Origin: Burkholderiaceae bacterium
GTDB taxonomy: Bacteria > Pseudomonadota > Gammaproteobacteria > Burkholderiales > Burkholderiaceae_C
Direction of reading: 5' to 3'
Length of the DNA: 64,000 nt
NCBI GenBank assembly: GCA_017992055.1
Contig: JAGOPK010000007.1
Span: forward strand, 62,001 to 126,000
Positions 27,697-37,110 of this stretch are shown in pieces. Below the pieces are notes generated by a model. The model was not told the DNA's origin. It was given only the letters and a program-made list of their open reading frames with translations, and made no database searches. Position 1 is the first letter of the stretch. Every line of letters begins with the position of its first letter. The translations under genes and the position numbers were made by a program.

Positions 27697-27715
27697 GTGG
27701 CGCCGCCGGCGCCAC
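27697..27715 (-). terminator. GC-rich hairpin after ypfJ
   Basis: GTGGCGCC-GCC-GGCGCCAC, perfect 8-base arms, begins 12 bases after the ypfJ stop on the minus strand. No T run follows, so it is a terminator-like or mRNA-end structure only. Confidence 0.35.
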
Positions 27716-27727
27716 GGCCCCCGCCCG

Positions 27728-28642
27728 CTACAGCTGGCGCGCGGCGAAGGTATTGCAGTCGTCGACCCGGCCGCCCTGCAGGCCACGCTGGAACCAGCGC
27801 TGGCGCTGGGCGCTGCTGCCATGGGTGAAGGTCTCGGGCAGCACCGTGCCCTGGGCGGCGCGCTGCAGCGCGTCGTCGCCGATCTTCGCGGCGGCGTTCA
27901 GCGCCTCCTCGATGTCGCCGCGCTCCAGGATCTGGCGGCTGCGCTGGGCATGGAAGGCCCACACGCCGGCCAGGCAGTCGGCCTGCAGTTCCAGCCGCAC
28001 CGACAGCGCATTGGCCTGGGCCTGGGAGGCGCGCCGGCGCTGCGCTTCCACCTTCTCGGTGATGCCCATCAGGTGCTGCACATGGTGGCCGACCTCGTGG
28101 GCGATGACATAGGCCTGGGCAAAGTCGCCCGGCGCGCCCAGGCGCTGGCGCAGCGTGTCGTAGAAGCCCAGGTCGATGTAGACCTTTTCGTCGCCGGGGC
28201 AGTAGAACGGTCCCATCGCCGCCTGGCCCAGGCCGCAGGCGGTGGCGGTGCGGCCGCGGAACAGCACCAGCGTGGGCTCGCGGTAGCCGCCCGGCCCGCG
28301 GCCGAACTGGGCGCGCCACACGTCCTCGGTATCGGCCAGCACGGTGGACACGAACTGCGCCTGGCGGTCGTCGACCGAAGGCCGCACCGGCGGCGCGGGC
28401 CGTGTTGTGGCTGGCGCCGGTGCGCCCGGCGACGGCAGACCGCCGCCGTCCAGCGCGCCCAGGATGGTCAGCGGGTTGATGCCGAACAGCCAGCCGGCCA
28501 GCAGCGCGATGAGCACCGTGCCCAGGCCCAGGCCGCCACGGCCACCCAGACCGCCCAGACCGGCCGCCGGCCGCTGGCCGTCATCAGCCTGGCCACGCCG
28601 GTCCTCGACGTTGTCGCTGCGGCGGTTGCCTTCCCACTTCAT
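27728..28642 (-). CDS. ypfJ: YpfJ-type zinc metallopeptidase, membrane-anchored
   Basis: A 304-residue neutral zinc metallopeptidase of the YpfJ family. The N-terminus [17 protein letters not shown] is the family opening; a transmembrane helix lies around 38-55 ([18 protein letters not shown]). The active site HEVGHHVQH is an HExxH motif, with the third ligand probably in the downstream ELQADC segment. Also conserved are [23 protein letters not shown] and MAFHAQRS-type helices. Substrates are unknown. Start 28642; 34 bp separates it from dcd. Confidence 0.92.
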   Translation of the reverse strand: MKWEGNRRSDNVEDRRGQADDGQRPAAGLGGLGGRGGLGLGTVLIALLAGWLFGINPLTILGALDGGGLPSPGAPAPATTRPAPPVRPSVDDRQAQFVSTVLADTEDVWRAQFGRGPGGYREPTLVLFRGRTATACGLGQAAMGPFYCPGDEKVYIDLGFYDTLRQRLGAPGDFAQAYVIAHEVGHHVQHLMGITEKVEAQRRRASQAQANALSVRLELQADCLAGVWAFHAQRSRQILERGDIEEALNAAAKIGDDALQRAAQGTVLPETFTHGSSAQRQRWFQRGLQGGRVDDCNTFAARQL

Positions 28643-28676
28643 GCTGCTGCTCCCGCCCGGTGCCGCAGCACGGGGC

Positions 28677-29246
<570 letters not shown>

Positions 29247-29357
29247 GCGCTGCACTCCCAGGGGCCTGGATTCTAGGTGGCGGCCCGGGGGCCCGGCCCA
29301 GGCCCGGCATGGAACACTCGCGGCACCGGCGCGTTGCGCGCCGCCAGGAGAACCGCC

Positions 29358-29897
29358 ATGGCCGCCAGCCCCCTGCGCCCCGCCACCGACCTGCTGGTGC
29401 AGTACGCCGAGTACCACCGCGACCGGCGCAACATCGCCAGCCACTTCATCGGCATCCCGCTGATCGTGCTGGCCATCGGCGTGCTGCTGGCGCGGGTGGA
29501 CCTCGGACCACTGAACCTGGCCTGGCTGGTCTGGGCGCTGTCGGCGCTGTGGTATCTGACGCGCGGCCAGTTCGTCGCCGGCCTGGCCACGGTGGGGGTC
29601 AACGGCCTGCTGATGGCCCTGGCCCAGCCGCTGGCCCAGGGTTCCACGGCCGCCTGGCTGGGCTGGGGCCTGGGCCTGTTCGTGGTCGGCTGGGTGATCC
29701 AGTTCGTCGGCCACTACTGGGAAGGCCGCAAGCCGGCCTTCGTCGACGACCTGGTGGGCCTGCTGGTCGGGCCGATGTTCGTGGTGGTCGAGTGGCTGTT
29801 TGCCGCCGGCTGGGGCCGTGAGCTGGCGGCCGAGATCGAGCGCCGCGCCGGCCCGGTGCGGACGGGCCGCGTCGCGTCCAGCGCCGCGGCCCGATGA
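29358..29897 (+). CDS. DUF962 (Mpo1-like) membrane protein
   Basis: A 179-residue membrane protein with three to four transmembrane segments. Family motifs are [20 protein letters not shown] and [19 protein letters not shown], whose conserved histidines match the Mpo1 dioxygenase family (yeast 2-hydroxy fatty acid alpha-oxidation). Bacterial members lack a proven activity. AGGAG precedes the ATG at 29358. Overlaps panE by four bases (ATGA), so the two are likely co-translated. Confidence 0.85.
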   Translation: MAASPLRPATDLLVQYAEYHRDRRNIASHFIGIPLIVLAIGVLLARVDLGPLNLAWLVWALSALWYLTRGQFVAGLATVGVNGLLMALAQPLAQGSTAAWLGWGLGLFVVGWVIQFVGHYWEGRKPAFVDDLVGLLVGPMFVVVEWLFAAGWGRELAAEIERRAGPVRTGRVASSAAAR

Positions 29898-30919
29898 GCG
29901 CAGGGCTGGCCACGCCGCCCGGCCCGGTGCTGGTGATGGGCGCCGGCAGCATCGGCGTCTGGCTGGGTGGCCAGCTGGCGCGCATCGGCGTGCCGGTGCT
30001 GATGGTCGGCCGGCCGCGCATGCTGGATGCGCTGCGCGCCCGCGGCCTGACGCTGACCGATTGCGACGGTGGCCGCCACCACCTGTCGCCCGAGGCCCTG
30101 CAGCTGGCCGGGGACGTGCCCGACGGCCTCCAGCCCGGCCTGGTGCTGCTGTGCGTGAAAAGCGGCGCCACCCATGCCGCCGCGGCCGAGCTGGGCGCGC
30201 GCCTGCCGGCCGGCACGCCGGTGCTGTCGATGCAGAACGGCATCGTCAATGCCGCCGTGGCCCAGTCCGCGGCGCCGGCGCTGCAGCTGCTGCCGGGCAT
30301 GGTGCCGTTCAACGTGGCCGAGCTGTCGCCGGGCCATCTGCACCGCGGCACCAGCGGCCGGCTGGCGGCCCAGCAGCATGCCTGCCTGCCGCCCTGGCTG
30401 CCGCTGCTGGCGCAGGCCGGACTGCCGCTGGACACCCATGCCGACCTGCGGCCGGTGCAATGGGGCAAGCTGCTGCTGAACCTGAACAATGCGGTCAATG
30501 CGCTGTCGGGCCGGCCGCTGCGCGCCCAGCTGCTGGACCACGACCTGCGCCGCTGCACCGCAGCGCTGATGGACGAGACCCTGGCCGTGCTGGCGCGGGC
30601 GCGCATCGTGCCGGCGCGGCTGGCGCCGCTGCCGCCGGCCTGGGTGCCACGGGTGCTGCGCCTGCCGACGCCGCTGTTCCGCGTGGCCGCCGCGCGCATG
30701 CTGCGCATCGACGACAAGGCTCGCTCCAGCATGGCCGACGACCTGGCGCTGGGCCGGGCCACCGAGATCGATGCCATCAACGGCGAGGTGCTGCGCCTGG
30801 CCGAGGCACTGCGCATGCCGGCGCCGCTGAATCAGCGCATCAGCGCCCTGGTGCAGGGCTGGTCGCGGCTGTCGCGGCCGATGAGCGGGCCGCAGCTGCG
30901 GGAGGCGCTGGGCGTCTGA
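29894..30919 (+). CDS. panE: 2-Dehydropantoate 2-reductase
   Basis: A 341-residue ketopantoate reductase family enzyme that would reduce ketopantoate to pantoate with NADPH in coenzyme A synthesis. The NADPH fold is [20 protein letters not shown], followed by [27 protein letters not shown], and the active-site region [18 protein letters not shown] (Lys). C-terminal [20 protein letters not shown] is typical. Paralogues of unknown substrate exist, so the symbol is moderately certain. Ends 12 bp from the convergent rlmJ stop. Confidence 0.85.
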   Translation: MSAGLATPPGPVLVMGAGSIGVWLGGQLARIGVPVLMVGRPRMLDALRARGLTLTDCDGGRHHLSPEALQLAGDVPDGLQPGLVLLCVKSGATHAAAAELGARLPAGTPVLSMQNGIVNAAVAQSAAPALQLLPGMVPFNVAELSPGHLHRGTSGRLAAQQHACLPPWLPLLAQAGLPLDTHADLRPVQWGKLLLNLNNAVNALSGRPLRAQLLDHDLRRCTAALMDETLAVLARARIVPARLAPLPPAWVPRVLRLPTPLFRVAAARMLRIDDKARSSMADDLALGRATEIDAINGEVLRLAEALRMPAPLNQRISALVQGWSRLSRPMSGPQLREALGV

Positions 30920-30931
30920 GGCCGCGCCGGC

Positions 30932-31810
30932 TCACAGCCCGTGCGCCGCCTCCAGCACGCGGCTGGCGCCCGGGTACTGGGCCAGCAGGCGCTGCAGCAC
31001 CGGCAGGGCCTCGGCCAGCGCGGGCTTGAGCGTGTGCGGCGGGTTGATGATGAACATGCCGCTGCCCAGCATGCCGAAGCCCCGGGCATCGGGCTCGGCC
31101 ACGGTCAGGCGCACATGCAGCCAGCCCTTCTTGGCGTGTTCCTGGGCCACGGCCTTCAGCCGCTGCGGCAGCTGGGCCGACTCGCGCAGCACCAGCTGCG
31201 GATACCAGACCAGCACCACCGCCTCGGCAAAGCGCGTCAGCGCATCGCGCACCGCGGCCACCACCGCCGCATAGTCGGTCTTGATCTCGTAGCTGGGGTC
31301 CATGATCACCAGGCCGCGGCGGGTGGGCGGCGGCAGCTGGGACTTGAGGCCGGCAAAGCCGTCGCCCTTGTGCACCTGCACCTGGCGGTCGCCGTCGAAC
31401 TGGCGCGCCAGCAGGCCATGGTCGGTGGGATGCAGCTCGTACAGGCGCAACTCGTCCTGCGGCCGCAGCAGGGCCCGGGCCAGCGCCGGCGAGCCGGGAT
31501 AACGCGCCAGCTCGCCCGGCGCGGCCTGGCCATGGCCCTGCTGGTTGAAGGCGCGCACCGCGGACAGGTAGTCCGACAGCAGGGCCGGCAGGCCCGGGGC
31601 GGACCACAGGCGCTCGATGCCGTCGTGGTATTCGCCCTTCTTCTGCGCCTGCGGCGCATGCAGGGCATAACCGCCGGCGCCGGCATGGGTGTCGACGATG
31701 CGGAAGCCCTTGTCCTTGTGCGCCATGTGGCGCTGGGTGGCCACCAGCACGGCGTGCTTGAGGACGTCGGCATGGTTGCCGGCGTGAAAGGCGTGTCGGT
31801 AGGCGAGCAT
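30932..31810 (-). CDS. rlmJ: 23S rRNA (adenine-2030-N6)-methyltransferase
   Basis: A 292-residue RlmJ/ComJ family SAM methyltransferase that modifies A2030 of 23S rRNA. Family hallmarks are MLAYRHAFHAGNHADVLKHA at the N-terminus, DTHAGAGGYAL (SAM loop), the catalytic IMDPSYEIKTDY (a DPPY-type motif with Ser in place of the second Pro), and MLGSGMFIINPPHTLK. Start ATG 31810. The enzyme is housekeeping and stands alone. Confidence 0.93.
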   Translation of the reverse strand: MLAYRHAFHAGNHADVLKHAVLVATQRHMAHKDKGFRIVDTHAGAGGYALHAPQAQKKGEYHDGIERLWSAPGLPALLSDYLSAVRAFNQQGHGQAAPGELARYPGSPALARALLRPQDELRLYELHPTDHGLLARQFDGDRQVQVHKGDGFAGLKSQLPPPTRRGLVIMDPSYEIKTDYAAVVAAVRDALTRFAEAVVLVWYPQLVLRESAQLPQRLKAVAQEHAKKGWLHVRLTVAEPDARGFGMLGSGMFIINPPHTLKPALAEALPVLQRLLAQYPGASRVLEAAHGL

Positions 31811-31851
31811 GGCCGCATGGTGCCATGCCCGCGCCTGCGGGCCCGGCGGCT

Positions 31852-32862
31852 TCAGTCCAGCGCGATGTTCAGCGCCGTGGCCAGGTTGATCCATTCGCTG
31901 GAATCGGCGTCCCAGACCTTGCGCACCTCGGCCGGCGCGCTCAGCGGCAGGTTGGGAATGCCGAACTGCTCGCGCAGCTCCTTCAGCCGCGGCGTCAGCG
32001 AGGCCTCGCGCACCGCATCGGCCAGGCGGTCGAGGATGTCGCGCGGCGTGCCGGCCGGCGCGGCAAAGGGCAGATAGCCTTCCATCGCGAACACCGGCGC
32101 GGTATAGCCCTGCTCGACCATGGTCTGCAGCTCGGGCAGGCGCGGCGTGCGCACCCGGCCGGTGGCGGCAATCGGCCGCAGCGTGCCCTTCTGGATGTGC
32201 GGCAGCAGGCCCTGCACGCTGCCGATGGCGGCCTGCACCTGGCCCGACACCAGGTCCACCAGCATCGGCGACTCGCCCCGGTAGTGGGCGATGACCATGT
32301 CCAGCTTCTCCTGCTTGTTCATCACATCGCCCAGCATGTGGGCCCAGGAGCCGGCGCCGTAGGTGCCCCAGGCGACCTTGTTGCTGCGCGCATAGGCCAC
32401 CAGGTCGCGCACATTCTTCACCGGCAGCTTCTCGGGCACGCCCAGCAGCAGCGCGCCGCTGGGAAACAGCGCGATCGGGTCGAAGTCCTTCACCGGCGTA
32501 TAGCTGAGCTTCTTGTACAGCGCCTTGGCCTGCCACAGCGGGCCCGAGGTGCTGATGACCAGGGTGTAGCCGTCCGGCGCGGCCCGCGCCGCATCGCCGG
32601 CGCCCAGCGTGCCGCCGGCGCCGGTCTTGTTGTCGACGACGAAGTTCTGGCCGAACTTGCGCGACAGCGCCTCGCAGTAGATGCGGGCATAGGCATCGGT
32701 CAGCCCGCCCGGCGGGAACGGCACGACCACGCGCACCGGCTTGCTGGGCCAGCTGGATTGCGCCGCGGCGGTGGCGGGCCACAGCGTGCCGGCCCCGAGG
32801 GCAGCGGCACTGGCGGCGGCACCGGCTAGCAGCCGGCGGCGGGTGTCGTCGGGATGGGTCAT
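31852..32862 (-). CDS. Tripartite tricarboxylate transporter receptor (TctC/Bug)
   Basis: A 336-residue periplasmic substrate-binding protein. The N-terminus THPDDTRRRLLAGAAAS is a signal sequence with a twin-arginine-like RRRLL, cleaved near WPATAAAQ. The mature protein begins WPSKPVRVVVPFPPGGLTDA, the diagnostic Bug motif, and continues with VDNKTGAGGTLGAGD and VAWGTYGAGSWAHML. Such proteins bind carboxylates or related small acids; the substrate is unknown. No TctA/TctB membrane genes are nearby, as is usual for these orphan receptors in Burkholderiales. GGAG lies upstream of the ATG at 32862. Confidence 0.9.
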   Translation of the reverse strand: MTHPDDTRRRLLAGAAASAAALGAGTLWPATAAAQSSWPSKPVRVVVPFPPGGLTDAYARIYCEALSRKFGQNFVVDNKTGAGGTLGAGDAARAAPDGYTLVISTSGPLWQAKALYKKLSYTPVKDFDPIALFPSGALLLGVPEKLPVKNVRDLVAYARSNKVAWGTYGAGSWAHMLGDVMNKQEKLDMVIAHYRGESPMLVDLVSGQVQAAIGSVQGLLPHIQKGTLRPIAATGRVRTPRLPELQTMVEQGYTAPVFAMEGYLPFAAPAGTPRDILDRLADAVREASLTPRLKELREQFGIPNLPLSAPAEVRKVWDADSSEWINLATALNIALD

Positions 32863-32998
32863 GGCAAGTCTCCAGGGCAGCGCGTCATGGCACGCAGTCA
32901 CGGTGGTGGGCACGATGCCCGCGGCATCGCCGCCGCATGGTCGGGGCGGGGCCGGTGGCACCGTGTCGCCGGCACGACAAAGCGGCGCGCATTCAGGG

Positions 32999-33028
32999 TT
33001 GACGCGGATGCCGTCGCGCCGCTATGGT
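32999..33028 (+). promoter_or_regulatory. sigma70-type promoter of the aminotransferase leader
   Basis: TTGACG at 32999-33004 and TATGGT at 33023-33028 are separated by 18 bases. Transcription would start around 33035, three bases or so before the leader ATG at 33038. It is the best promoter match in the 417-bp gap between the TctC gene and the aminotransferase. Confidence 0.6.
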
Positions 33029-33037
33029 CGGCCCACC

Positions 33038-33091
33038 ATGTGCATGACCCTGGCCCGCGCCCTGCGACGCCGCGCTCGACGAAGCTGTTGA
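33038..33091 (+). CDS. Arginine-rich leader peptide (putative attenuator)
   Basis: A 17-residue ORF, MCMTLARALRRRARRSC, ending in TGA at 33089-33091. Six of 17 residues are Arg (positions 7, 10, 11, 12, 14, 15), and three of the six codons are CGA, which is rare in this GC-rich genome. It lies just after a sigma70-type promoter and before a strong hairpin, upstream of an acetylornithine-type aminotransferase of arginine synthesis. This arrangement is what amino-acid attenuation leaders look like. ATG at 33044 would give a 15-residue form. Translation itself is not shown by sequence. Confidence 0.55.
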   Translation: MCMTLARALRRRARRSC

Positions 33092-33109
33092 GCGGGATCG
33101 TTGCTGCCG

Positions 33110-33130
33110 GGCCTTGACTGACACAAGGCC
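33110..33130 (+). promoter_or_regulatory. Leader hairpin 1
   Basis: GGCCTTG (33110-33116), a 7-base loop, and CAAGGCC (33124-33130) form a perfect stem 18 bases after the leader stop codon. Its GGCCTT arm can alternatively pair with AAGGCC in the next hairpin, so the two structures can exclude each other. Confidence 0.5.
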
Positions 33131-33136
33131 ATCCAC

Positions 33137-33166
33137 CGAAGGCCACGACACCCGTCGTGGCCTTCG
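33137..33166 (+). terminator. Strong leader hairpin, candidate attenuator
   Basis: CGAAGGCCACGAC, loop ACCC, and GTCGTGGCCTTCG form a perfect 13-bp stem 114 bases before the aminotransferase ATG. The tail TCGTTTC is only moderately T-rich, so termination strength is uncertain. Bases 33162-33169 (CTTCGTCG) are also complementary to 33077-33084 (CGACGAAG) inside the Arg codons of the leader peptide, giving a further competing fold. Confidence 0.55.
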
Positions 33167-33279
33167 TCGTTTCAGGACACCCTGCACAGGGTTCCCGCCC
33201 GCCCCAGGCCATGCCGGCACCGCGCGCCCTTCGGACCTCCCCTCCGCTGTCCCCTGACCCTTGCCGAAGGAAATCCACC

Positions 33280-34521
33280 ATGTCCGCCGTCTGCTCCCCC
33301 CTGGTTTCTGCGCCTGCCCAGGCCACCGCCGCACTGATGCCGCTGGGCCCGCGCCCCGGCCATGTCTTCGTGCGCGGCAGCGGCAGCTGGCTGTGGGACG
33401 ACCAGGACCGCCGCTTCCTCGACCTGGTGCAGGGCTGGGCGGTGAATGCCCTGGGCCATGCGCCGCCGGCGCTGGCCCAGGCCATCGGCCGCCAAGCCGG
33501 CCAGCTGCTGCAGGCCGGCCCCGGATTCCACAATGCCGCGGCGGCGGCGCTGGCCACGCGCCTGGCCGAGCTGAGCGGGCTGGACCGCGTCTTCATCGGC
33601 AGCAGCGGTGCCGAGGCCAATGAGGCGGCGGTGAAACTGGCGCGCAAATGGGGCCGCCAGCACCGCGGCGGCGCCGCCAACGTCATCAGCTTCGGCCAGA
33701 GCTTCCATGGCCGCACGCTGGCGATGATGGCGGCCAGCGGCAAGCCCGGCTTCGATGCGATCTTTCCACCGGCCGTGCCGGGCTTCGTCAAGTGCCCGTA
33801 CAACGACCTGGCGGCGGTGCAGGCGGCCATCGACGGCCAGACGGTGGCGGTGATGCTGGAGCTGGTGCAGGGCGAGGCCGGCGTGATCGAAGCCAGGCCC
33901 GAATTTGTCAGCGGCCTGCGTGCGCTGTGCGATACCCGGGGCCTGCTGCTGATCATCGACGAGGTGCAGACCGGCATCGGCCGCTGCGGCACGCTGTTTG
34001 CGCACACGCAATGGGGCATCAAGCCCGACATCCTGACGCTGGGCAAGGGCCTGGGCGGCGGCGTGCCGGTCAGCGCCATGCTGGCCGCCGAGGCGGTGTG
34101 CAGCTTCGCCCCCGGCGACCAGGGCGGCACCTACCACGGCAATGCGCTGGCCAGCGCGGCCGCGCTGGCCGTGCTGGACGAGGTGGCGGCGCCGGCCTTC
34201 CTGGCCGGCGTGCGCCAGCAGGGCCAGCAGCTGGCCGAGGGCCTGGCCTGGCTGTCGTCGCGCCACCGCCTGGGCCCGGCGGCCACCGCGGTGCAGGGCC
34301 GCGGCCTGCTGCGCGCCCTGGCCCTGCCGCCCAGCCTGCCCTCGGCCCTGCTGGCCGACGCTGCACGCGAGCTGCCCGGCGACTGCGGCCTGCTGGTCAA
34401 CCCGGCCCAGCCCGGCCGGCTGCGGCTGATGCCGGCACTGAACATCGGCGCCGCCGAGGTCGATCAGGCCCTGGCCCTGCTGGACCAGGCGCTGCAGCAG
34501 GTGCATGCGCCGGTCAACTGA
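33280..34521 (+). CDS. argD: Acetylornithine-type aminotransferase, class III PLP
   Basis: A 413-residue fold-type I aminotransferase of the ArgD group, which would convert acetylornithine and 2-oxoglutarate to N-acetylglutamate semialdehyde and glutamate. Motifs: LVQGWAVNALGHAPP, SSGAEANEAAVKLARKWG (PLP phosphate loop), SFHGRTLAMMAASG, IIDEVQTGIGRCGTLF, and LTLGKGLGGGVPVSAML with the PLP Lys256. The ATG at 33280 has GAAGGA upstream; an in-frame GTG at 33157 lies in a hairpin and was rejected. Other class III enzymes (succinylornithine, ornithine, GABA) are alternatives; an Arg leader upstream supports arginine synthesis. Confidence 0.85.
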   Translation: MSAVCSPLVSAPAQATAALMPLGPRPGHVFVRGSGSWLWDDQDRRFLDLVQGWAVNALGHAPPALAQAIGRQAGQLLQAGPGFHNAAAAALATRLAELSGLDRVFIGSSGAEANEAAVKLARKWGRQHRGGAANVISFGQSFHGRTLAMMAASGKPGFDAIFPPAVPGFVKCPYNDLAAVQAAIDGQTVAVMLELVQGEAGVIEARPEFVSGLRALCDTRGLLLIIDEVQTGIGRCGTLFAHTQWGIKPDILTLGKGLGGGVPVSAMLAAEAVCSFAPGDQGGTYHGNALASAAALAVLDEVAAPAFLAGVRQQGQQLAEGLAWLSSRHRLGPAATAVQGRGLLRALALPPSLPSALLADAARELPGDCGLLVNPAQPGRLRLMPALNIGAAEVDQALALLDQALQQVHAPVN

Positions 34522-34563
34522 GCAGCCTGCGCCGTTCGGCGGTGGAGAATGGCCGTTGACCGA

Positions 34564-34584
34564 CCACGCCCGTCACAGGCGTGG
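34564..34584 (+). terminator. Hairpin after argD
   Basis: CCACGCC-(7 bases)-GGCGTGG forms a perfect 7-bp stem 42 bases after the argD stop and before the mechanosensitive channel gene. There is no T run; terminator-like only. Confidence 0.4.
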
Positions 34585-34622
34585 GCATTCCGTTGATCCA
34601 GGATCCCTGCTGCCACGCCGCC

Positions 34623-36371
34623 ATGCCCTGCCCGATCCCTGCTGCCCCCGTGCCACCACTGCCCGGGCAAGGCCATCGCTGGCTGGCGCACTGGTTTCGG
34701 GCGGTGCTGGTGCTGGCGCTGTGGATGGCCGGGCTGGCCTGGGCGCCGGCCCGGGCCGACGGCCTGCCCGAGGCCACGATGGCCACCGCGGCAACCGCCC
34801 CCACCGCCACCATCGCCACCACACCGCCCCAGCCGCTGCGCCTGAACCGGCGCGTCATCGCCGAGCTGCGGGCCACGGTGCTGGGCGACAGCCCGGCCGA
34901 CCGCATTGCGCTGGCCGAGGCGGCGCTGCACAAGCTGCTGGCCACCGATGGTCCGGGCCGGGTGTCCATCACCCAGGTGGGCGAGGCGCTGCGCATCGAG
35001 GCCGATGGCCAGACCCTGTTCTACCTGGTGGCAGCCGACCTGGCGGGCCCGAGGCCCGAGCTGCGGCTGCAGGCCGCCGGCGCCCAGGTGCAGCGCGAGC
35101 TGGAGCTGGCCTTGCGCGAGGCCCGCGAGATGCGCGATGGCCGGTTGATCGCGGTGGGCGCCGCCTGGTCGCTGGGCGCGACGCTGCTGGCTGTGCTGCT
35201 GCTGCGCGGCCTGCTGCTGCTGCGACAGCGTGGCATGGACCGGCTGGAGCAGCGCCTGCAGGCCTGGGCCCAGCAGCGCCGCGGCAGCGTGCTGGAAAGC
35301 CTGGCCTCGCCGGGTCGCGCCGGCCTGGGCCTGGCCAGCGTGCTGCTGACCTGGCTGCTGGGCCTGATGCTGGCCGAGGCCTGGCTGAGCTTTGTGCTGC
35401 ACCAGTTTGCCTACACCCGGCCCTGGGGCGAGCGCGCCGGCGCCTGGCTGCTGAACCTGCTGCAGCAGTTCGGCCTGGCGCTGGCCGGCGCCCTGCCCGG
35501 GCTGCTGACGGCGGTGCTGATCTTCGGCCTGGCGCGGCTGGCCTCGCGTGGCCTGGCCCTGCTGCTGCTGCGCGTGGAGCGCGGCGAGACGCGGCTGCAC
35601 TGGATGGACGCCGACACCGCGGCGCCGACGCGGCGCGTGGCCTCGGTGCTGATCTGGCTGTTTGCGCTGGTGATGGCCTATCCCTACCTGCCCGGCGCCG
35701 GCAGCGAGGCCTTCAAGGGCGTGTCGGTGCTGGCCGGGGTGATGCTGTCGCTGGGCGCCTCCAGCGTCGTCGGCCAGGCCCTGTCGGGCCTGAGCCTGAT
35801 GTATGCCCGGGCACTGCGCGTGGGCGAGTACGTGCGCATCGGCGACACCGAGGGCACGGTCAGCGCCGTGGGCCTGCTGGCGACCAAGATCCACACCGGC
35901 ATGGGCGAGGAGGTCAGCCTGCCGAGCGCGATGATCGTCGGCCAGCCGGTGCGCAACTTCTCGCGCCTGGTGCAGGACGGCCAGTTCATGCTGCAGACCG
36001 GCGTGACCATCGGCTATGCCACGCCCTGGCGCCAGGTGCACGCGCTGCTGCTGGAGGCGGCGCGGCGCACCGCCGGCGTGGCCCGCGATCCGGCGCCCTA
36101 TGTGGTGCAGACCGCGCTGTCGGACTTCTACGTCGAGTACAAGCTCTGCGCCCAGGGCAACCGCGCGGCGCCGCAGCGGCGCGTGGAGGCGCTGAATGCG
36201 CTGCACGGCCACATCCAGGACCTGTTCAACGAGCACGGCGTGCAGATCATGTCGCCGCACTACCGCTCGGACCCGGCCGAGCCCCAGGTGGTGCCGCGCG
36301 AGCGCTGGTATGCGCCGCCGGCGCGGCCACCGGTTGCGGACGACGCGCCGGACGCTCAGGCGCCGAGGTAG
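34623..36371 (+). CDS. MscS-family mechanosensitive channel
   Basis: A 582-residue inner-membrane channel that would release solutes on osmotic downshock. An N-terminal signal or hydrophobic segment (VLVLALWMAGLAWAP) precedes a periplasmic region; several transmembrane helices follow (SLGATLLAVLLLRGLLLLR, LASVLLTWLLGLMLAEAWLS and others). The pore helix and beta domain read SLGASSVVGQALSGLSLMYA, then RVGEYVRIGDTEGTVSAVGL. A C-terminal mixed alpha/beta domain completes the MscS core. Start ATG 34623 was chosen for the signal segment. Its 3' end overlaps the convergent livF end by 16 bases. Confidence 0.88.
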   Translation: MPCPIPAAPVPPLPGQGHRWLAHWFRAVLVLALWMAGLAWAPARADGLPEATMATAATAPTATIATTPPQPLRLNRRVIAELRATVLGDSPADRIALAEAALHKLLATDGPGRVSITQVGEALRIEADGQTLFYLVAADLAGPRPELRLQAAGAQVQRELELALREAREMRDGRLIAVGAAWSLGATLLAVLLLRGLLLLRQRGMDRLEQRLQAWAQQRRGSVLESLASPGRAGLGLASVLLTWLLGLMLAEAWLSFVLHQFAYTRPWGERAGAWLLNLLQQFGLALAGALPGLLTAVLIFGLARLASRGLALLLLRVERGETRLHWMDADTAAPTRRVASVLIWLFALVMAYPYLPGAGSEAFKGVSVLAGVMLSLGASSVVGQALSGLSLMYARALRVGEYVRIGDTEGTVSAVGLLATKIHTGMGEEVSLPSAMIVGQPVRNFSRLVQDGQFMLQTGVTIGYATPWRQVHALLLEAARRTAGVARDPAPYVVQTALSDFYVEYKLCAQGNRAAPQRRVEALNALHGHIQDLFNEHGVQIMSPHYRSDPAEPQVVPRERWYAPPARPPVADDAPDAQAPR

Positions 36372-37084
36372 GCCGCCTGCACCTTGGGGTCTTCCAGCAG
36401 CGCGCGGCCGTCGCCGCTCATGGTGATCTGGCCCGAGTCCATCACATAGCCGCGGTCGGCCAGGGCCAGCGCGCGGCTGGCGTTCTGCTCGACCAGCAGC
36501 ACCGTGGTGCCGCGACTGTGGATGTCGGCCACGACCTCGAAGATCTTGTCGACCATGATCGGGCTCAGGCCCATGCTGGGCTCGTCCAGCAGCAGCACCT
36601 TGGGCCGGGCCATCAGCGCGCGGCCCATGGCCAGCATCTGCTGCTCGCCGCCGCTCATGGTGCCGGCCAGCTGGGTGGCGCGCTCCTTCAGCCGCGGGAA
36701 GATGGCGAAGACCTTGTCGATGTCGGCCTGCACCTCGTCGTCGTCGCGGATGTAGGCGCCCATCTGCAGGTTCTCGACGATGGTCATGCGCGTGAAGGTG
36801 CCGCGGCCCTCGGGCACCATCACCAGGCCCTGGCGCACCAGGTCCCAGGCGCCCTGCCCGGCGATGGGCTGGCCCATGAAGCGGATCTGGCCGGCGGCCA
36901 TCGGCTGGGTGCCGGTGACGGCCTTCAGCGTGGTGGTCTTGCCGGCGCCGTTGGCACCGATCAGGCACACCAGCTCGCCCTGGCGCACCTCGAAGCTGGC
37001 GCCCTTGACGGCCTGGATGCCGCCATAGGCCACCTTCAGGTCCTGGACTTCGAGCAGCACCTGCTTTGGATTGTTGCTTGCCAT
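36356..37084 (-). CDS. livF: Branched-chain amino acid ABC transporter ATPase LivF
   Basis: A 242-residue ATP-binding subunit. Walker A GANGAGKTTTLKA, signature MSGGEQQMLAMGRALM, Walker B LLLDEPSMGLSP and the H-loop region VLLVEQNASRAL are intact. It pairs with LivG to energise the LivH/LivM permease. Last gene of the livHMGF operon; 27 bases separate it from livG. The start ATG at 37084 follows a poor-composition extension. 3' overlap with the convergent channel gene. Confidence 0.93.
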   Translation of the reverse strand: MASNNPKQVLLEVQDLKVAYGGIQAVKGASFEVRQGELVCLIGANGAGKTTTLKAVTGTQPMAAGQIRFMGQPIAGQGAWDLVRQGLVMVPEGRGTFTRMTIVENLQMGAYIRDDDEVQADIDKVFAIFPRLKERATQLAGTMSGGEQQMLAMGRALMARPKVLLLDEPSMGLSPIMVDKIFEVVADIHSRGTTVLLVEQNASRALALADRGYVMDSGQITMSGDGRALLEDPKVQAAYLGA

Positions 37085-37110
37085 GTTCTGTGGGAAGAGG
37101 TGCTGGGGAA

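Noticed and set aside
33157-33280. Upstream GTG start extending the aminotransferase by 41 codons
   Set aside because: It begins inside the strong leader hairpin and lacks a ribosome binding site, while GAAGGA precedes the ATG at 33280.
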